Below, piece after piece: positions 1 through 13,800 of a DNA stretch of 64,000 bases. The notes under the pieces are model-generated. The model saw only the letters and a program-made list of their open reading frames with translations. It was not told where the DNA came from and ran no database searches. Every line of letters begins with the position of its first letter. Position 1 is the first letter of the stretch. The DNA comes from Chaetoderma sp. LZ-2023a (Eukaryota; Mollusca; Caudofoveata; Chaetodermatida; Chaetodermatidae), in contig CM067370.1 of the NCBI GenBank assembly GCA_034401795.1, positions 107,965,387-108,029,386 of the forward strand, read 5' to 3'. A program made the position numbers and the translations under genes.

Positions 1-1265
1 AAGAATTATATTAGACTTTACTCAAGTCAGTATGTAGAAATAAGAATTATATTTCACTTTACTTAAGTCAGTGTGTAGAAGTAAGAAGTATATTCGCCTT
101 TACTCAAGTCAGTATGTAGAAATAAGAATTATATTAGACTTCACTCAAGTCAGTGTAGAAATAAGAATTATATTCGACTTTACTCAAGTCAGTATATAAA
201 AATAAGTATTATATTCGACTTTACTCAAGTCAGTATATAAAAATAAGTATTATATTCGACTTTACACAAGTGAGTATGTAGAAATAAAAATTATATTCAA
301 CATTACTCAAGTCAGTATGTAGAAATAAGAATTTTATTTGACTTTATTCAAGTCAGTATGTAGAAATAAGAATTATATTAGACTTTACTCAAGTCAGTAT
401 GCATAAATAAGAATTATATTCTACGTAAGTCAGTATGTAGAAATAAGAATTATATTAGACTTTACTCAAGTCAGTATGTAGAAATAAGAATTATATTCTA
501 CGTAAGTCAGTATGTAGAAATAAGAATTATATTCGACTTTACTCAAGTCAGTATGTAGAAATAAGAATTATATTCTACGTAAGTCAGTATGTAGAAATAA
601 GAATTATATTCGACTTTACTCAAGTCAGTATGTAGAAATAAGAATTATATTAGACTTTACTCAAGTCAGTATGTAGAAATAAGAATTATATTCTATGTAA
701 GTCAGTATGTAGAAATAAGAACTATATTAGACTTTACTCAAGTCAGTATGTAGAAATAAGAATTATATTCGAATTTACTCAAGTTAGTATGTAGAAATAA
801 GAATTATATTTCAGTTTACTTAAGTCAGTGTGTAGAAGTAAGAAGTATATTCGCGTTTACTCAAGTCAGTATGTAGAAATAAGAATTATATTAGACTTCA
901 CTCAAGTCAGTATGTAGAAATAAGAATTATATTTGACTTTACTCAAGTCAGTGTGTAGAAATAAGAATTATATTCGACTTTACTCAAGTCAGTATATAAA
1001 AATAAGTATTATATTCGACTTTACACAAGTGAGTATGTAGAAATAAAAATTATATTCAACATTACTCAAGTCAGTATGTAGAAATAAGAATTATATTTGA
1101 CTTTATTCAAGTCAGTATGTAGAAATAATACTTATATTTGACTTTACACAAGTCAGTATGTAGAAATAAGAATTATATTTGACTTTACTCAAGTCAGTAT
1201 GCATAAATAAGAATTATATTTGACTTTACTCAAGTCAGTATGTAGAAATAAGAATTATATTCGAG
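1..1265. repeat. 41-bp minisatellite array
   Basis: About 31 head-to-tail copies of a 41-bp AT-rich unit (aagaattatatt...gtagaaat). Some units are 36 bp, with 'ttctacgtaagtcag' in place of the longer middle. The short variants recur near 420, 490, 570 and 690. A run of variants near 52-180 reappears near 810-940, offset about 757 bp, so the array has a higher-order duplication. It runs off the left edge and lies downstream of the last visible GCN1 exon, presumably in the next intron. No coding sequence is seen in it or in 1266-1638. Confidence 0.95.
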
Positions 1266-1638
1266 TAAGATACAATAACCATTAACACAGTAACACTCCA
1301 TCACGATTTATTTTATTTTCCAGCAGGAAAACACAAGGCGTAATAAAAATTTGATGTATATTAATTACACCTTTGAAGCAGGGAGAATCTGAATGAAATC
1401 ATTTATAATGTAATTAGATTAAAAGAAATATGCAACAGCTCCCTTGCAGGATTGTTTAAAATTGAGATTCTGTGATATCCGAGTTTTAAGGGTTAAGTTA
1501 TTCTCTGAGATAACTTCTGGCCTATAATCACATGATACCATACTACTATGACAACGGGTTGCTGATGTCAATAAAACTAATGTACAAGCTGTGCTTCTAA
1601 ACACAACAAAGATAAAAAATAAATTCATGCACACTTAC

Positions 1639-1869
1639 TTTAGCCAGCAACAGCGTCAATGTGTCCAGAAGAGCCACCTTTACGTTAAACGTAAATCGGT
1701 CACCAAGGATACGAATAAGTGGTCCAGTAATATTGAGCACAGATGGTTTGAGAGCATCGGCATTGGTTAGCTTGATGATCTCACCGAGTCCTATAGCCGC
1801 AGATTCCTTCATGTCTGCAGATCCATTCAGAATACCCTCACGGAAAATAGGCAGCAATGGTGCAATACC
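1639..1869 (-). CDS. GCN1: GCN1 exon R (last visible)
   Basis: 77 codons, phase 0 at both ends. Encodes '[20 protein letters not shown]' and '[19 protein letters not shown]'. Acceptor at 1870-1872, donor gtaag at 1634-1638. The remaining C-terminal exons must be left of position 1, beyond the minisatellite. Confidence 0.93.
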
Positions 1870-4800
1870 CTGTATGATGAAGATTCTATAAATTAATCTG
1901 TTAATGTTAGACAACAGGGTGCAGATGGGTTACTGATTAGCTACATTTTTATTAACCATTTAATACTCAAATTTGTTCAAGAAAATGTTAACTTGCAGAC
2001 GATGAGAAAACTATTTTTAGAAATTTACCACCGGGTATCGATCCAGTGATACATTTTCAAATGTAGGCTTAATCTTGAGGTATATTAAATTTAAGGATGC
2101 TGTATAATATTCAAAGGGTGTTAGATAAAGACAAGTGGCCCAAGGGGTCTGTGTCGCTCACCTGGAGCACCATCAATTTTTGTCAAAATTGTTGGTGGGT
2201 GGTTTAGCAGTCTTTTAAATGAGTTTGTGGACATTTTTGCAAGTGTAATATGGCCGCCAAACACACTACATTTTGATTGGCTCACGGCGCCCATGTTTTT
2301 TTTATGGTTCAACTTCCCGTGAACAAATTTTAATGGCCCAAATTTTGGCCTGATCCCTTCAGCGGTTCTGGAGGAGTCATTTTCAGGAAAACTAGGTGAT
2401 CCAAGATGGTCGCCGAACCATTTGGTCAATCAAGTCTTCTTGAATAAACTTGGCTTACCTCTTGGCCTAGATGATGATTCACCAAGCGGTTTCGGAGAAG
2501 ATTTTTAAAGACATTTCCTAAAATCAGCCAATGTCCAAAATGGCCGCCGGGCAAATTGTCGATCAGGTTTATTTGAACAAACTTGGATCCCTATGCCCTA
2601 AAAGATGCTTCCTGCTAAACATAATTGAAATCGGCCTAGTTGTTCTCGAGAAGACATTTTAAATTTCCCATTGCTTTAGCATGGGAGCTTTTGACGAGAA
2701 AATGATCCAAGATGGCCGTCAAACTGTTTATCCGACAATTTCGAAAATTGCAAATTTGAGCTCAGAATACCCAAAAACATATAGAACCAATTTTGGCCTC
2801 AAAATCCATCAAATAAAAAAATCCAATATGGCCGCCAAACAGGCTACATTTTGATTGGTCCACGGCAGCCATGTTTTTTGTTGGAGCAACTTCCCTTCAA
2901 CACACTTTAATGGCCCTTAGTCCCTGATCATATCTCCCAAATTTCGGCCTGATCCCATCAGCGGTTCTGGAGAAGTCGTTTTCGGGAAAACTAGGTCATC
3001 CAAGATGGCCGTCGAACCATTCCGTCAATCAAGTCGTCTTGAGCAAACTTGGCTTATGTTTTTCCCTAGATGAGGTTTCATAAGTTTTGAATCAATTCCC
3101 CAAGCGATTTCGGAGAAGATTTTTAAAGACATTTCCTAAAATTGGCCAAAATCCAAGATGGCCACCGGCCAAATCGGCTTTGTTTGAATAAACTTGGATC
3201 CCTATGCCCTAAGGATGCTTCCTACTAAATATAATTGAAATCTGCCTAGTAGTTCTCCAGAAGAAGACATTTTAAATTTCCCATTGCTTTAGTATGGGCG
3301 CCTTTGGCGGGAAAATAATCCGAGATGGCCGCCAAACCGTTTATTCAACAGTTTCGAAAATGGTAAATTTGAGCTCAGAATCCCCAAAACCATATTTAGA
3401 ACCAATTTCGGCCTCAAAATTCATCAAATAAAAAAATCCAATATGGTCGCCAAACACGCTACAATTTGATTGGCCCACGGCGGCCATGTTTTTTGACGGA
3501 TTAACCTCCCTTGAACAAACTTTCATGGCCCTTAGTTCCTGATCATATCTCCCAAATTTCAGCCTGATCCCTTCAGCGGTTCTGGAGAAGTCATTTTGGG
3601 GAAAACTAGGTCATCCAAGATGGCCACCGAACCATTTGGTCAATCAAGTCTTCTTGAACAAACTTGGCTTACCTCTTTCCCTACATGATGTTTTATGAGT
3701 TTTGAATCGATTCCTTCACGGACAAGATTTTTAAAGACGTTTCCTAAAATCTGCCAAAATCCAAGATGGTTGCTGAGCAAATTGGCCGATTGGCTTTATT
3801 TGAACAAACTATGGATCCCTATGCCCTAAGGATGCTTCCTGCCAAATATAATTGAAATCGGTCCAGTGGTTCTTAACAAGTCGTTTAAAGGAAAAGCTGA
3901 TGGACAGACGGACGGACACACGACGGATGGTTGCCACGGCATAAGCTCACTTCGCCTTTCAGGCCAGGTGAGCTAAAACTAGAAAATTTTGCTGTGATGA
4001 GTTGGGTCTATCCATCCATTGATCGGGACATATCAGTCCGGATGATTCATTGAGCCTTTACCTCTTGTCCAATTCATCTGATATACTGTTTGTGCAGTAT
4101 ACTTGGCTTGCAACAGAGATTTACCAACATTAACCATCATTCAACCGTATGTAGATGCAATTACATTCCGTCAAATTGTTTTCAGGATGGAAAGCATAAA
4201 CCAGATTTTTGGAAATTCAGGATTATATAGGAATGTTATAGACATTATGTATACTGAAGATAACATTCACATAAAGGCCAATTAGCAGATTAATAATGGT
4301 CATACACACCTTCTTTGGAAGGCTGAATCCTGGTAGCTCCTGTCCTTTTGTGTCAAGGCTGGCAAATTTAACAGCTTGACGTACATGGGTAATATGATGC
4401 AGCATTTCAGCGACATCTAATTTCTGTTAACACACAAGAATATAGAATGATTGTGTCATTATTTTTTATTTCCGTTAACCCTTTAATACTCATACCATCC
4501 AAAAACGTCTTCTACAGTGGTCTTGAGAAATGTCAATTTGCAGACCAAGAAAAGACTATTTTTGAAAATTTACCACTGGAATGATTGGCTCACTAACTGA
4601 GCAAGTCATCCCATGGCTAAACTTTCAAAAGTAGTCTTCTATTGGTCTGCAAATTGACACTTTTTAAAAAAAGAATTGAAATTTTCATGAACAAATTCAA
4701 GGCTTAAAGGGTTAAAGTAATGGCAACGGATGCATGAAGATAGACCTAAATGTGCTGTTACGCGTTTTGTACTCAAAATGTTCTATGTATTGATTTGCAA

Positions 4801-7800
4801 TCACTACAGCCAATGATTATCTCCTGAAGATATGTGTAGACATATATATCTGTACAACGTACACAGTATTCAGGAGTACCATGAGAAAATCAATGATATG
4901 AAAGGGTTTCAGGCTGATATACTCTTTTAAAGTTTATCTAACAGTCTGTCAAAGTTTCCAAGAATTATCTCATGGAAAGTAGTTTTCAAGCTCTTCTCCT
5001 GCGGCCGTATTTATAAAGTAGACAACAGACCAATCAGGATGCCATATTTCACAGCTTTACCGTACATACACGTGCTCCCAATGTTAAGTATGCTCCATGA
5101 CTTTGTCCCTGGCAGCATTACACTTTTGTGCCCATGTATATACAGATTATCACATCTAAATGAATCGGTTAAAGCTATAAAGCGCTATCACGTGGACGTT
5201 ATCTTATATCTACACGCCTTTTCTATGAGTGGGTGGAGTACATATAAAAGCAGAAAAATGGGCAATGTTGAAAATTTGCCATACACTTCCAAATGATTGA
5301 ATATACCATATTGACTAAATATTACCTTAGTAATAGTATTCAGACATTCCCATGTGGCGAGCAGTAAACTTTCATCAGTGCTGGCACACAGGCCGATCAA
5401 ACCACGAAACAACTGAGGAAGGTAGTCAGAGTAATCTGCCTTTGTCTGTTGACAAAATGCATTGAGAATCGTGACTGCCGCACACTGCATCCCCACCGCA
5501 ATATCTGCTCTCTGTGTGGATGTAAAGCTTAACAGCTCCTCCATCACATTGCGCACTCCAGCATCATCACTGACTGACAGCACAACAGATTGACAATATT
5601 CCAATTCCTGAAATTCAAATAAAGACCAATGTTCATAAGGTGACCACCAAAGCATGTTCAATCAACAAGTATTCACTAAATATAGTTAGTTCATAATACC
5701 ATCATTGTTATGTTTCAAGCTTTAACCCTTACCATTCAGATGGCAAAACTTTGAATTTTCAAATTAAACAAGATCAGTACTGATCACATGTCCCCCGACA
5801 GGTGTTGTTAGTAAAACAAATTTTTGAGATTCCTGCCTTTACAAAAGCGTGCGTGCGTGCGTGCGTGTGAATCTATGGTGGCTACAACACTACAACATAT
5901 GTAACGGTTGAGTGTTTGATAAATTACACATGCAGGCCCATGTAGTTAAAGTTATGAAGTGGAAACCACGTTTTTCTGATAAATTTGGTCATTATTTAAG
6001 GGGGACAACTCTGTTGCGCCTAGACGCGTGTCTCTGAAATGCAATCCCCACCGAGGACTAGCGACAAGGAATGAGTATGCCACATCTGAAATAAATCCAT
6101 GCAGACTATGTAAAGTTATTGAGCGGAAACCAAATTATCCTTGCATTCTATGTCATTCAAGGGGGATAACTCCATCACATCTGGACGCGCGTCGCTGAAA
6201 CGCAATCCTCACTGAGGCCTCGTCACAAGGAATCACTATACCAAATTTGAAATAAATCCATGCAGGCTAACTAATGTTATCGAGTGGAAACCTAGTGTGA
6301 TGGACGGACAGACACACACACACGGACACTGCCTATTACTAGTGTCCCCGTTGACGGCCGTCGGGGGGACAATTAAAAAGATGACCTGGTGTTCATTTTT
6401 CAACAAATTTGGTGGAAGATGGTGCTGTCGTAGACAGCAACTTCCGCCAAAATTTTTGAAAAATGTACACCAGTTTCTTCGCTATTGACACAGTAAAAGA
6501 TAGAATATTGACATCAGAGTGGCAAGGCTTAATGGTCCAGCTGGTCCAAAACGGATTCTGCAGTGATCGTGAGAAAATTCCATTTAAAGGGCAAGAGAAG
6601 ACTATTTTCGATAATAGTCAGTCATTCTTATAGTAAATCTCTAAAATAAACAGTTTCTCTTGACTTTTTTAATCAAATATTTCAAATTTCTTGACCAATC
6701 TTGACCATTAAATAAATAACTAAATAAGTTTTATAACGCTGTACATGAGTGACTGTATTATACTAGATAATCATATAATAAGGAAAAAATTGTTACTTAT
6801 CCGGGATGTAGAAATTGTTTGAGTTGATAATCATAATTTTCTTTAAAATGAGAATTGGATATCATGTGTATCGTGAATCTCATACATCGACATTCACTTT
6901 GACACATGGTCATATAGAATGGCACATAATGGACAACTTGGTTCTAACAATCCATCCATCGGTGCATCTCATTTCGGATGATAGATTGAGTTTTTACCTG
7001 TCCTATTCATCTGATATACTATTTGTGCATTAGATTTGTATTGTCGAATGATTACCAAAGTTAGACATCACCAATCTCCTGCATAGCCAGAAAGTAGTGA
7101 AAGTTAAACTTGAATTTAACATGATTTAATGATAACTATGCCTACAATGGAGGGATCCAGTTTTAGCTATGCCCCGCCCATTCCTAGCCAAACTCTGCAA
7201 CACTTTGCCCAAACTAATTTGACTACAATTCGTACAATTTGACATACTATAAAGCATTTATGACAGACTATATCGCATCATTCATGGTGTAAATGATTAT
7301 GACGTCAGCCTACATGTGATGTAGTTGATTATGATGTCATATGATTAACTGAGAAACGAGTCCTCCATTGTCAAATGTTATGCTCACAGAGTAATGATAT
7401 CAAAAGAAAAACTCAAAATTTAAATGTTCCAAAAGATAAGTGAACAGCTGACCTGTTGTTGGTTTGGTGTTCCAGCACTGTGACTGAGAGCAGTCAGTAA
7501 AGCTGGAAGGATCCTGTTAAGGTGGCGTGTCAATGAGTCACCAGCCACTGAAGAGAGCAATGCCAATGCTTCCGTGTTCACAGGTGGTGCGGTTAACTAC
7601 AATGAAATAACATGAATGAGAACATAACTATATGATGAAATCACAACACCATACCAATAGTGTCAGTAATCTTGGTAGGGCTATAAGTAATACAATTTTA
7701 TAAATTTCAATTCGATAAACACACCATCTCAAGATGCAAAATCAAACTGCTTCAAAATCATTTTGTTAGAGGTTGCGGTATAATGCATGAGCAAAATGCT

Positions 7801-10800
7801 ATACTTAGTTGCACTGATCTTAGCTAAATAAATTAGTCGTCTTCCATTTTAAGTAGAGACTACCATCTGGTGTATTTTCGCACTTGTGCGAGTCGGTGCA
7901 AAAGCATCCAAATGTGATCAAATTTAGTTAGAAATATCTACAGTACAGGTTAAAAATGCCAGGAAGCTGTCTATCTCAGCTGAACGAGCTGCGCCTGTTG
8001 TTGGAAGCAGTCTAGTGAGCTACAGCCTATGAGTTGAGATGGCAGGCTATTCCACAGTTTGACACTATCTGAGAAGTAGCTCTAGTACAGTAGCACTGTG
8101 TTCTTGCATGTGGAATGATGAATTCCTGCAAGTGCCCTCGTGTTACAGGGATTAATCGGTCTCTCGAGATCTCCACTAGCTCATGTACAATCCAATACAT
8201 CGTCTTTCTAGGACAATGATCACCATATAAAAGAAGAAGTTTCCGTAACATTCATACTTCTAGTAGACTAATTTATCAAATGAAAACCCAAATCTGTTCT
8301 GCGCGTGCGCACAGAGACACACAGACACATACACACACTAAGTAAGCAACATGCATGTACGGATGGCACCATAAATAATAATTTTTTTCCTAGACTGTCA
8401 AGATAACCATGAAGAAGTTTCATTAAACCTATAAAGGTCAAGATCATCAAAATCTTTTATAACTGAATCAAAAAAGCATCCGCTTTTGTTTCTACGAGAA
8501 TTCTTAATACTTACCAGATGTACTATTATGATAATGTCTATTATCTAGTCTAGCTCAAAATAAACAATTAAAACTCCGCACTCTCCTGGTCCTGCCCCTA
8601 CTGTGTCCGGGAATACCATAGCCGCAGGTACCGAGTCAATTCCCAATCACAGTCAGATTCGTCTTATGTTTGCCTTGGCAAACTGCGAAAGCAGCTCAGC
8701 CTCACCTCAGTGGGGCGGCTGAGGAAGGGCCATAGTACATCTGCTAAGTATTAAGAATTCTCGTAGAAACAAAAGCGGATGCCTTTTTGATTCTACTTCG
8801 AATAATACTTACCAGATGTACTATTATGATAAACTCCGGATTTCGACAGCCAGAAAATGCCGGTGGGAGGAGGTGAGGCTCGAACCAGCACTCAACTACC
8901 ATCCAACAGAGAAGGTTGTGAAGAGACTAGAACCCTGGCATACGCTTGGGTTCTGCTATCCGACTCATAGAGTGCTAAACTTCCATGGTCTAGACCGCGC
9001 TCCCCCCCCCTCTTTTGTCCGCACAAAATTCAGAGGGCTGTCACTGGGGATGCAACACCCACCAGACCCGTGTCAGCCCCAAGTCTCAGCTAGGGCAGTC
9101 CAATAGAGTGCAAAGAAGCTACTACAACTTCTAAGTTTGAAAAAATATCAGTATATCGACTAGATTTTCAAATTGGAATGAGTCTAATGTCTGGTTGACA
9201 GGATAAGAATACTCTTGTACCAGACTATTTACCTAAGCAGTCTGGTATTTCGACTGTAAGTAAATATATTTATAGTCACTTAATTAATGTAAACACTCAC
9301 CATTTTGAGTGCTTGATCTTTTCTTGATCATCACAGGAGCTCGGCCCAATCCACGGTCGTACTCAGTCATGTGCATAGCCTTTGTTCAGTGTAGGCGGAA
9401 GACTTTAGTGATGTGTGCGAAGTAGTGGTCGGACGTGGCTTAGTTTAGGTTTGACAGATTGGTGACGGCTACCGGATTAAGTGAGCTGGAGATGTCGCGA
9501 AGGTAGAAATCAGTGAATGACGACTCGGCATGCCATTGTGCTACAGACATCACCTCCTCTAATGAGACACCCTTATAAAGGGCCGATGATGCTGCTAGTG
9601 CTCGGACCTGATGGGCATTCGCATGATCAATTTGCTTTCCTGTAGCGATTTTGTGTGACATCTTAATAGCGTCAACTATCCAACGAGAAATAGTATCTTT
9701 CGAGGCACGTAAATGGGGAGCTTTGAGACATAACCACAGAGATTTCGGGTCGTCCCTCCACTCATTAGTACGTTTCTTATACATTTTAAGACATCTGACA
9801 GGACACCAAACAGAAGAGTTTGGGTCATGTCTAGTTAAACTTGGCAAATTGATCGGCTGTCCTGGATATTTAAGTGACTGATTCTTTGACAGGAAACAAA
9901 GACGTGGAAGTAGTCGTAAACCTTCACCCGTGACGACAAAACGGTCTTGTTCGGCAGAAAGCGCATGAATTTCGCTTCTCCTTCTCGCCGACGCTGCTGC
10001 AACCAAGAAAACTGATTTAATAGTTAACAGTTTAATATCAATAGATCTAATCGGTTCAAAAGGAGCTTGTCCTAAAACCTGTAGAACAAGATATAGATTC
10101 CATGATGGGATAGGAATTGGCTGTCTAGGTCGCAGATTGCTCATTCCTTTGATAACTTCATTCAAGGTGTCATTCTCCACTCCTTCAACAGTGAGACTGG
10201 GAATGACTGAAGCTAATGCAGACTTATATGCTGCTAGGGTAGAAGGTACAAGTTTGTCAACTTCGTATAAATGACAGATAAAATCCGCTACGTGTTGAAC
10301 AGATGCAGAAAAGGGATTAATATCTCCTCTCTCACACCACTGTGCAAATTTGTTGATTCTATAATTATATGTCTTTGTGGTTGAAACTCTTCTGGCTGAA
10401 GCAACAAACTTCGCTGCTTGCTCAGAAAAGCCACCCTCAATTGCACGCTGCTTGACAACATCCATGCAGTCAATTTGAACATTTCCGGTCTGTCGTGGAG
10501 GTACAGACCCTTGTTCTGAGAGATTAGATCTCTGGCGTCTGGCAGAGAGACTGGATTGCAGACCAGAAGGTCCAGCAGATCCGTAAACCATGATCGGCCT
10601 GGCCAATACGGGGCGATCAGTAGTACCTGGCACTCCCCCTCTCTTATTTTTGCCAGAACTTTCGGGATGAGAATTGTTGGAGGGTACGCATACGCGTGCA
10701 TGCCCTGCCAACTTATTGCCAGTGCGTCTACCGCTAAGGCTAACGGGTCCGGGATCGGTGACACGTAAGTGACCATCTTTGCGTTTTGCTTCATCGCAAA

Positions 10801-13800
10801 CAGGTCGACATTTGGCTTGCCCCATTGTTTGAATAGAACCTCCGCTACCGATTGGTTGAGCTGCCATTCCGTCGGACGACAAACCGTCCTTCGACTGAGA
10901 GCATCCGCTAGGATGTTCAATCTTCCTGGAATGTGTGCTGCCCGAAGAATAATATTCTTCTCTTGGCACCACAGCAGAAGGTTCCAAACCATCATACACA
11001 ACTCTGGTGATCTCGTGCCACCCTGGCGGTTCAAATAAGACACCACTGTCGAGTTGTCTGTCCTTATTAGGACAACTTTGCCTTGAATCAGGCACTCGAA
11101 CTTTCGAAGTGCTAATACCACCGCTAATAGTTCGAGCACATTGATATGTTTCTGCGCATTGGTCCGATCCCATTCCCCTGACACTGACTGATTGTCCAAT
11201 ACAGCTCCCCAACCCGTCAACGATGCATCCGTAAAGATGGACATCTGAGGTTGAGGAGGTTGTAGCAGAACACCTCGCAGGAGATTCTGTTCGGATAACC
11301 ACCACTGAAGGTGGAATATCAATGGTTCTTTGACTGGAATCCTCAGAGATAACGGATCCGTTTTCTGAGACCAGAATGACATTAGATACATCTGAATTGG
11401 CCTGCGCCTGAGTGCCGCATATGGAACCACCCTCTCCAGAGATACTAGTAACCCCAGTATCCTGAGAAACTGGCGCGCCGTCAGATAGGCTCCTAGAGAA
11501 ACCGACTCCAGAACTGCAATCAGGCTTTTGACTCTGCTCTCCGCCGGAAAAGCTACGCAGTCCCCGAGATTGAAAAAGATTCCCAGATAGACAAACTCCT
11601 GGGATGGAGTCAGTTCTGACTTCTCTAGATTTACAATCCACCCTAGATCCTTTAATAAGGCTAGGACTACCTGCAGATTGCTGCGCAGAGTGACTGGATT
11701 CCCCGCCTTCAGCAGCCAGTCGTCTATGTACGTGTGAACAGCTATGTTTCTCCTGCGAAGTAAAGAAGTCATGGCGAGAACCACCTTGGTGAAGACCCTC
11801 GGAGCTGTGGTCAGGCCGAACGGGAGAGCATTGAATTCCCAAACATTGTCTTGGAACGCAAAGCAAAGGTACTTCTGAAAAGGAATTGACATTGGAATAT
11901 GAAAATATGCATCCTTCAGATCTATCGACACTCCCCACATGCCTTTCCTCAGCCCTGTCATTACTGCTGCAACCGTCTCCATCTGAAATTTGGGAGAAAG
12001 AATAAACTTGTTCAACGGTTTGAGATTGAGAATTGGTCTCCATCCTCCGGTACGCTTCGGAACGAGGAACATGATCGAATAAAAGCCCGGAGAAGACTGA
12101 TCCTTGACTAAATGAATGGCCTTCTTCTGATGAAGAGATTGTATTTCTAACTGAATGGCGTCTAGACGATCTGATTCCCTTGGAACAGGAGTCCATATTG
12201 GAGTCGAGGTTAACGGAACTAACGATTGATGGATGAGCCAGTCCGGATCGTAGCCGTTTCTTATCCACTGACAAACTAAACAGTCGCGCACGACCTGTTC
12301 CCATTGGTTTAGGAATAGCTGAAGTCTGCCTCCGACGGAAGGAATCTGCACACAATCGTCGGTCAAGATTAGCCGATAAGACGCTAAATCGCTTGGGTGA
12401 AGATTCTCGACTCCATCTGTCTCCGAAGCCATCGGTAGTGGTTCCGCCGGAAACCCGTCAGGAACGAGCCCCACGGCCGCCCCGCGGCTTCTTGTGGTAC
12501 GACGGTCCGGAACCGCCGCCACGGCTATCCTTACGGTAGCCGCCTCGGCCCGAACCGCCACCCTTCCTGTCTTCCTCATACGGCCTCTTACTAGAGGACT
12601 TGTATGAGGACGAACGGCCAGGTCCTTGCGATCCGGATGACCTATGGGCATCACGGCCAGAAGGACGGAAGGGCGATCTAGGACGCTGCCTCTGCTGCTC
12701 CTGTCTATGCTGACAGTAGGACTGTTGCGGCTGAGTCCTCTTAGTCGACTTCCACGACTTGCCGACCACTTCTTGTTCCGCCACCATTGACGCAACCTTG
12801 GAGAGCGCTTGTCGTGCCGAGCCGCCAAACAAGCCTGGACCAATGAAGGGCGCAGAAGATAATGCAGCCCTCATTTCCGGTCCTGGTTCTACACAATCGA
12901 GAACCATTCTCCGTCGCTCTGCCAACGTTCTAGTGATTACCCTGGCCAGGCAATCCTGAGACAGGCGCATGGTGTCCCGAATAACTCCGGGAGCAGCCTC
13001 TGGCACCTGTCCGCCTTCCGCCGTGCAGTCCAGCATACCCTGCAAGACGGTACACCCGTGCGACAGCGCAGCCATGGCTGCCCTGGCCGCATCCTCAATG
13101 AGCATAAGCTCATTGAACGGGTCTTTGTTGGTCTGCGAAACCAAGGGACGTGACCGCCCCTTAGCCTTCCCAGCCAACGGCCTATTCAGCGCCTCTCGTT
13201 CCGCAACGGAAAGCCGTGGAACCCGGGCGTACTGATGATAGGCCAGCTCCGGAAAACGGACCCTACTCCTTATCCCCTTCGGGGCATTTGGTAATGCATA
13301 GTCTGGCTGAACCAGACGGTATGCCGCAACCTCCAACATGTCAGAAGTCTGCGTATCCAATGGGAGTGTCGGCATGGCAGAAGAGCCACTTGACAGAGCG
13401 CTAGCCGCACGCTCTGACATCCGTTCCATCGCCGGATCGCGCTGAGATCCTAGATCAGATGCCAACCCGAGACGATTGGTCATCCATCCAAGGACCTGCA
13501 CCCATTCAGCTTCGGTGCAGAAAACGGACTCGTCCATCAAAGAACTGCCATTCTCATCCTCCCTCTCTCCCTTAGATGAGAGGGCCACCGACGATCCATG
13601 CTGGGCGTTACGATACGCGTCTCTGCCAGGACAGATCGCATCCATAACGCGACTACCGGCGGCACCGGTGTCTAGCGAATCGCCAGACACGGACTCTCCG
13701 CAATCCATCGGCTCCCGCACGGGATCCGGGACTACGACTGCCTTAACTACGGCTGGTACCGTCACTCCGATAGGAGCCGCACCTAACGCCGCCGGGATAC

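Noticed and set aside
1-1265. CRISPR-like array
   Set aside because: Units are continuous tandem repeats with no unique spacers, in a eukaryotic intron or flank context.
5039-5296. Plus-strand ORF of 85 codons near exon P
   Set aside because: No motif, lies in an intron, and antisense to the spliced gene; compatible with chance.
8860-8980. tRNA gene on the minus strand
   Set aside because: A B-box-like 'ggttcgagcc' is present, but no A box at the right distance and no cloverleaf pairing could be drawn.
8816-9106. Plus-strand ORF of 96 codons next to the DIRS internal complementary region
   Set aside because: Lies on the non-coding strand of the element's 3' region, with no recognisable motif.
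9440-12355. A single 971-codon minus-strand protein
   Set aside because: Only the last 341 codons are recombinase. The rest is a Ser-rich frame that shadows the RT gene in another frame.
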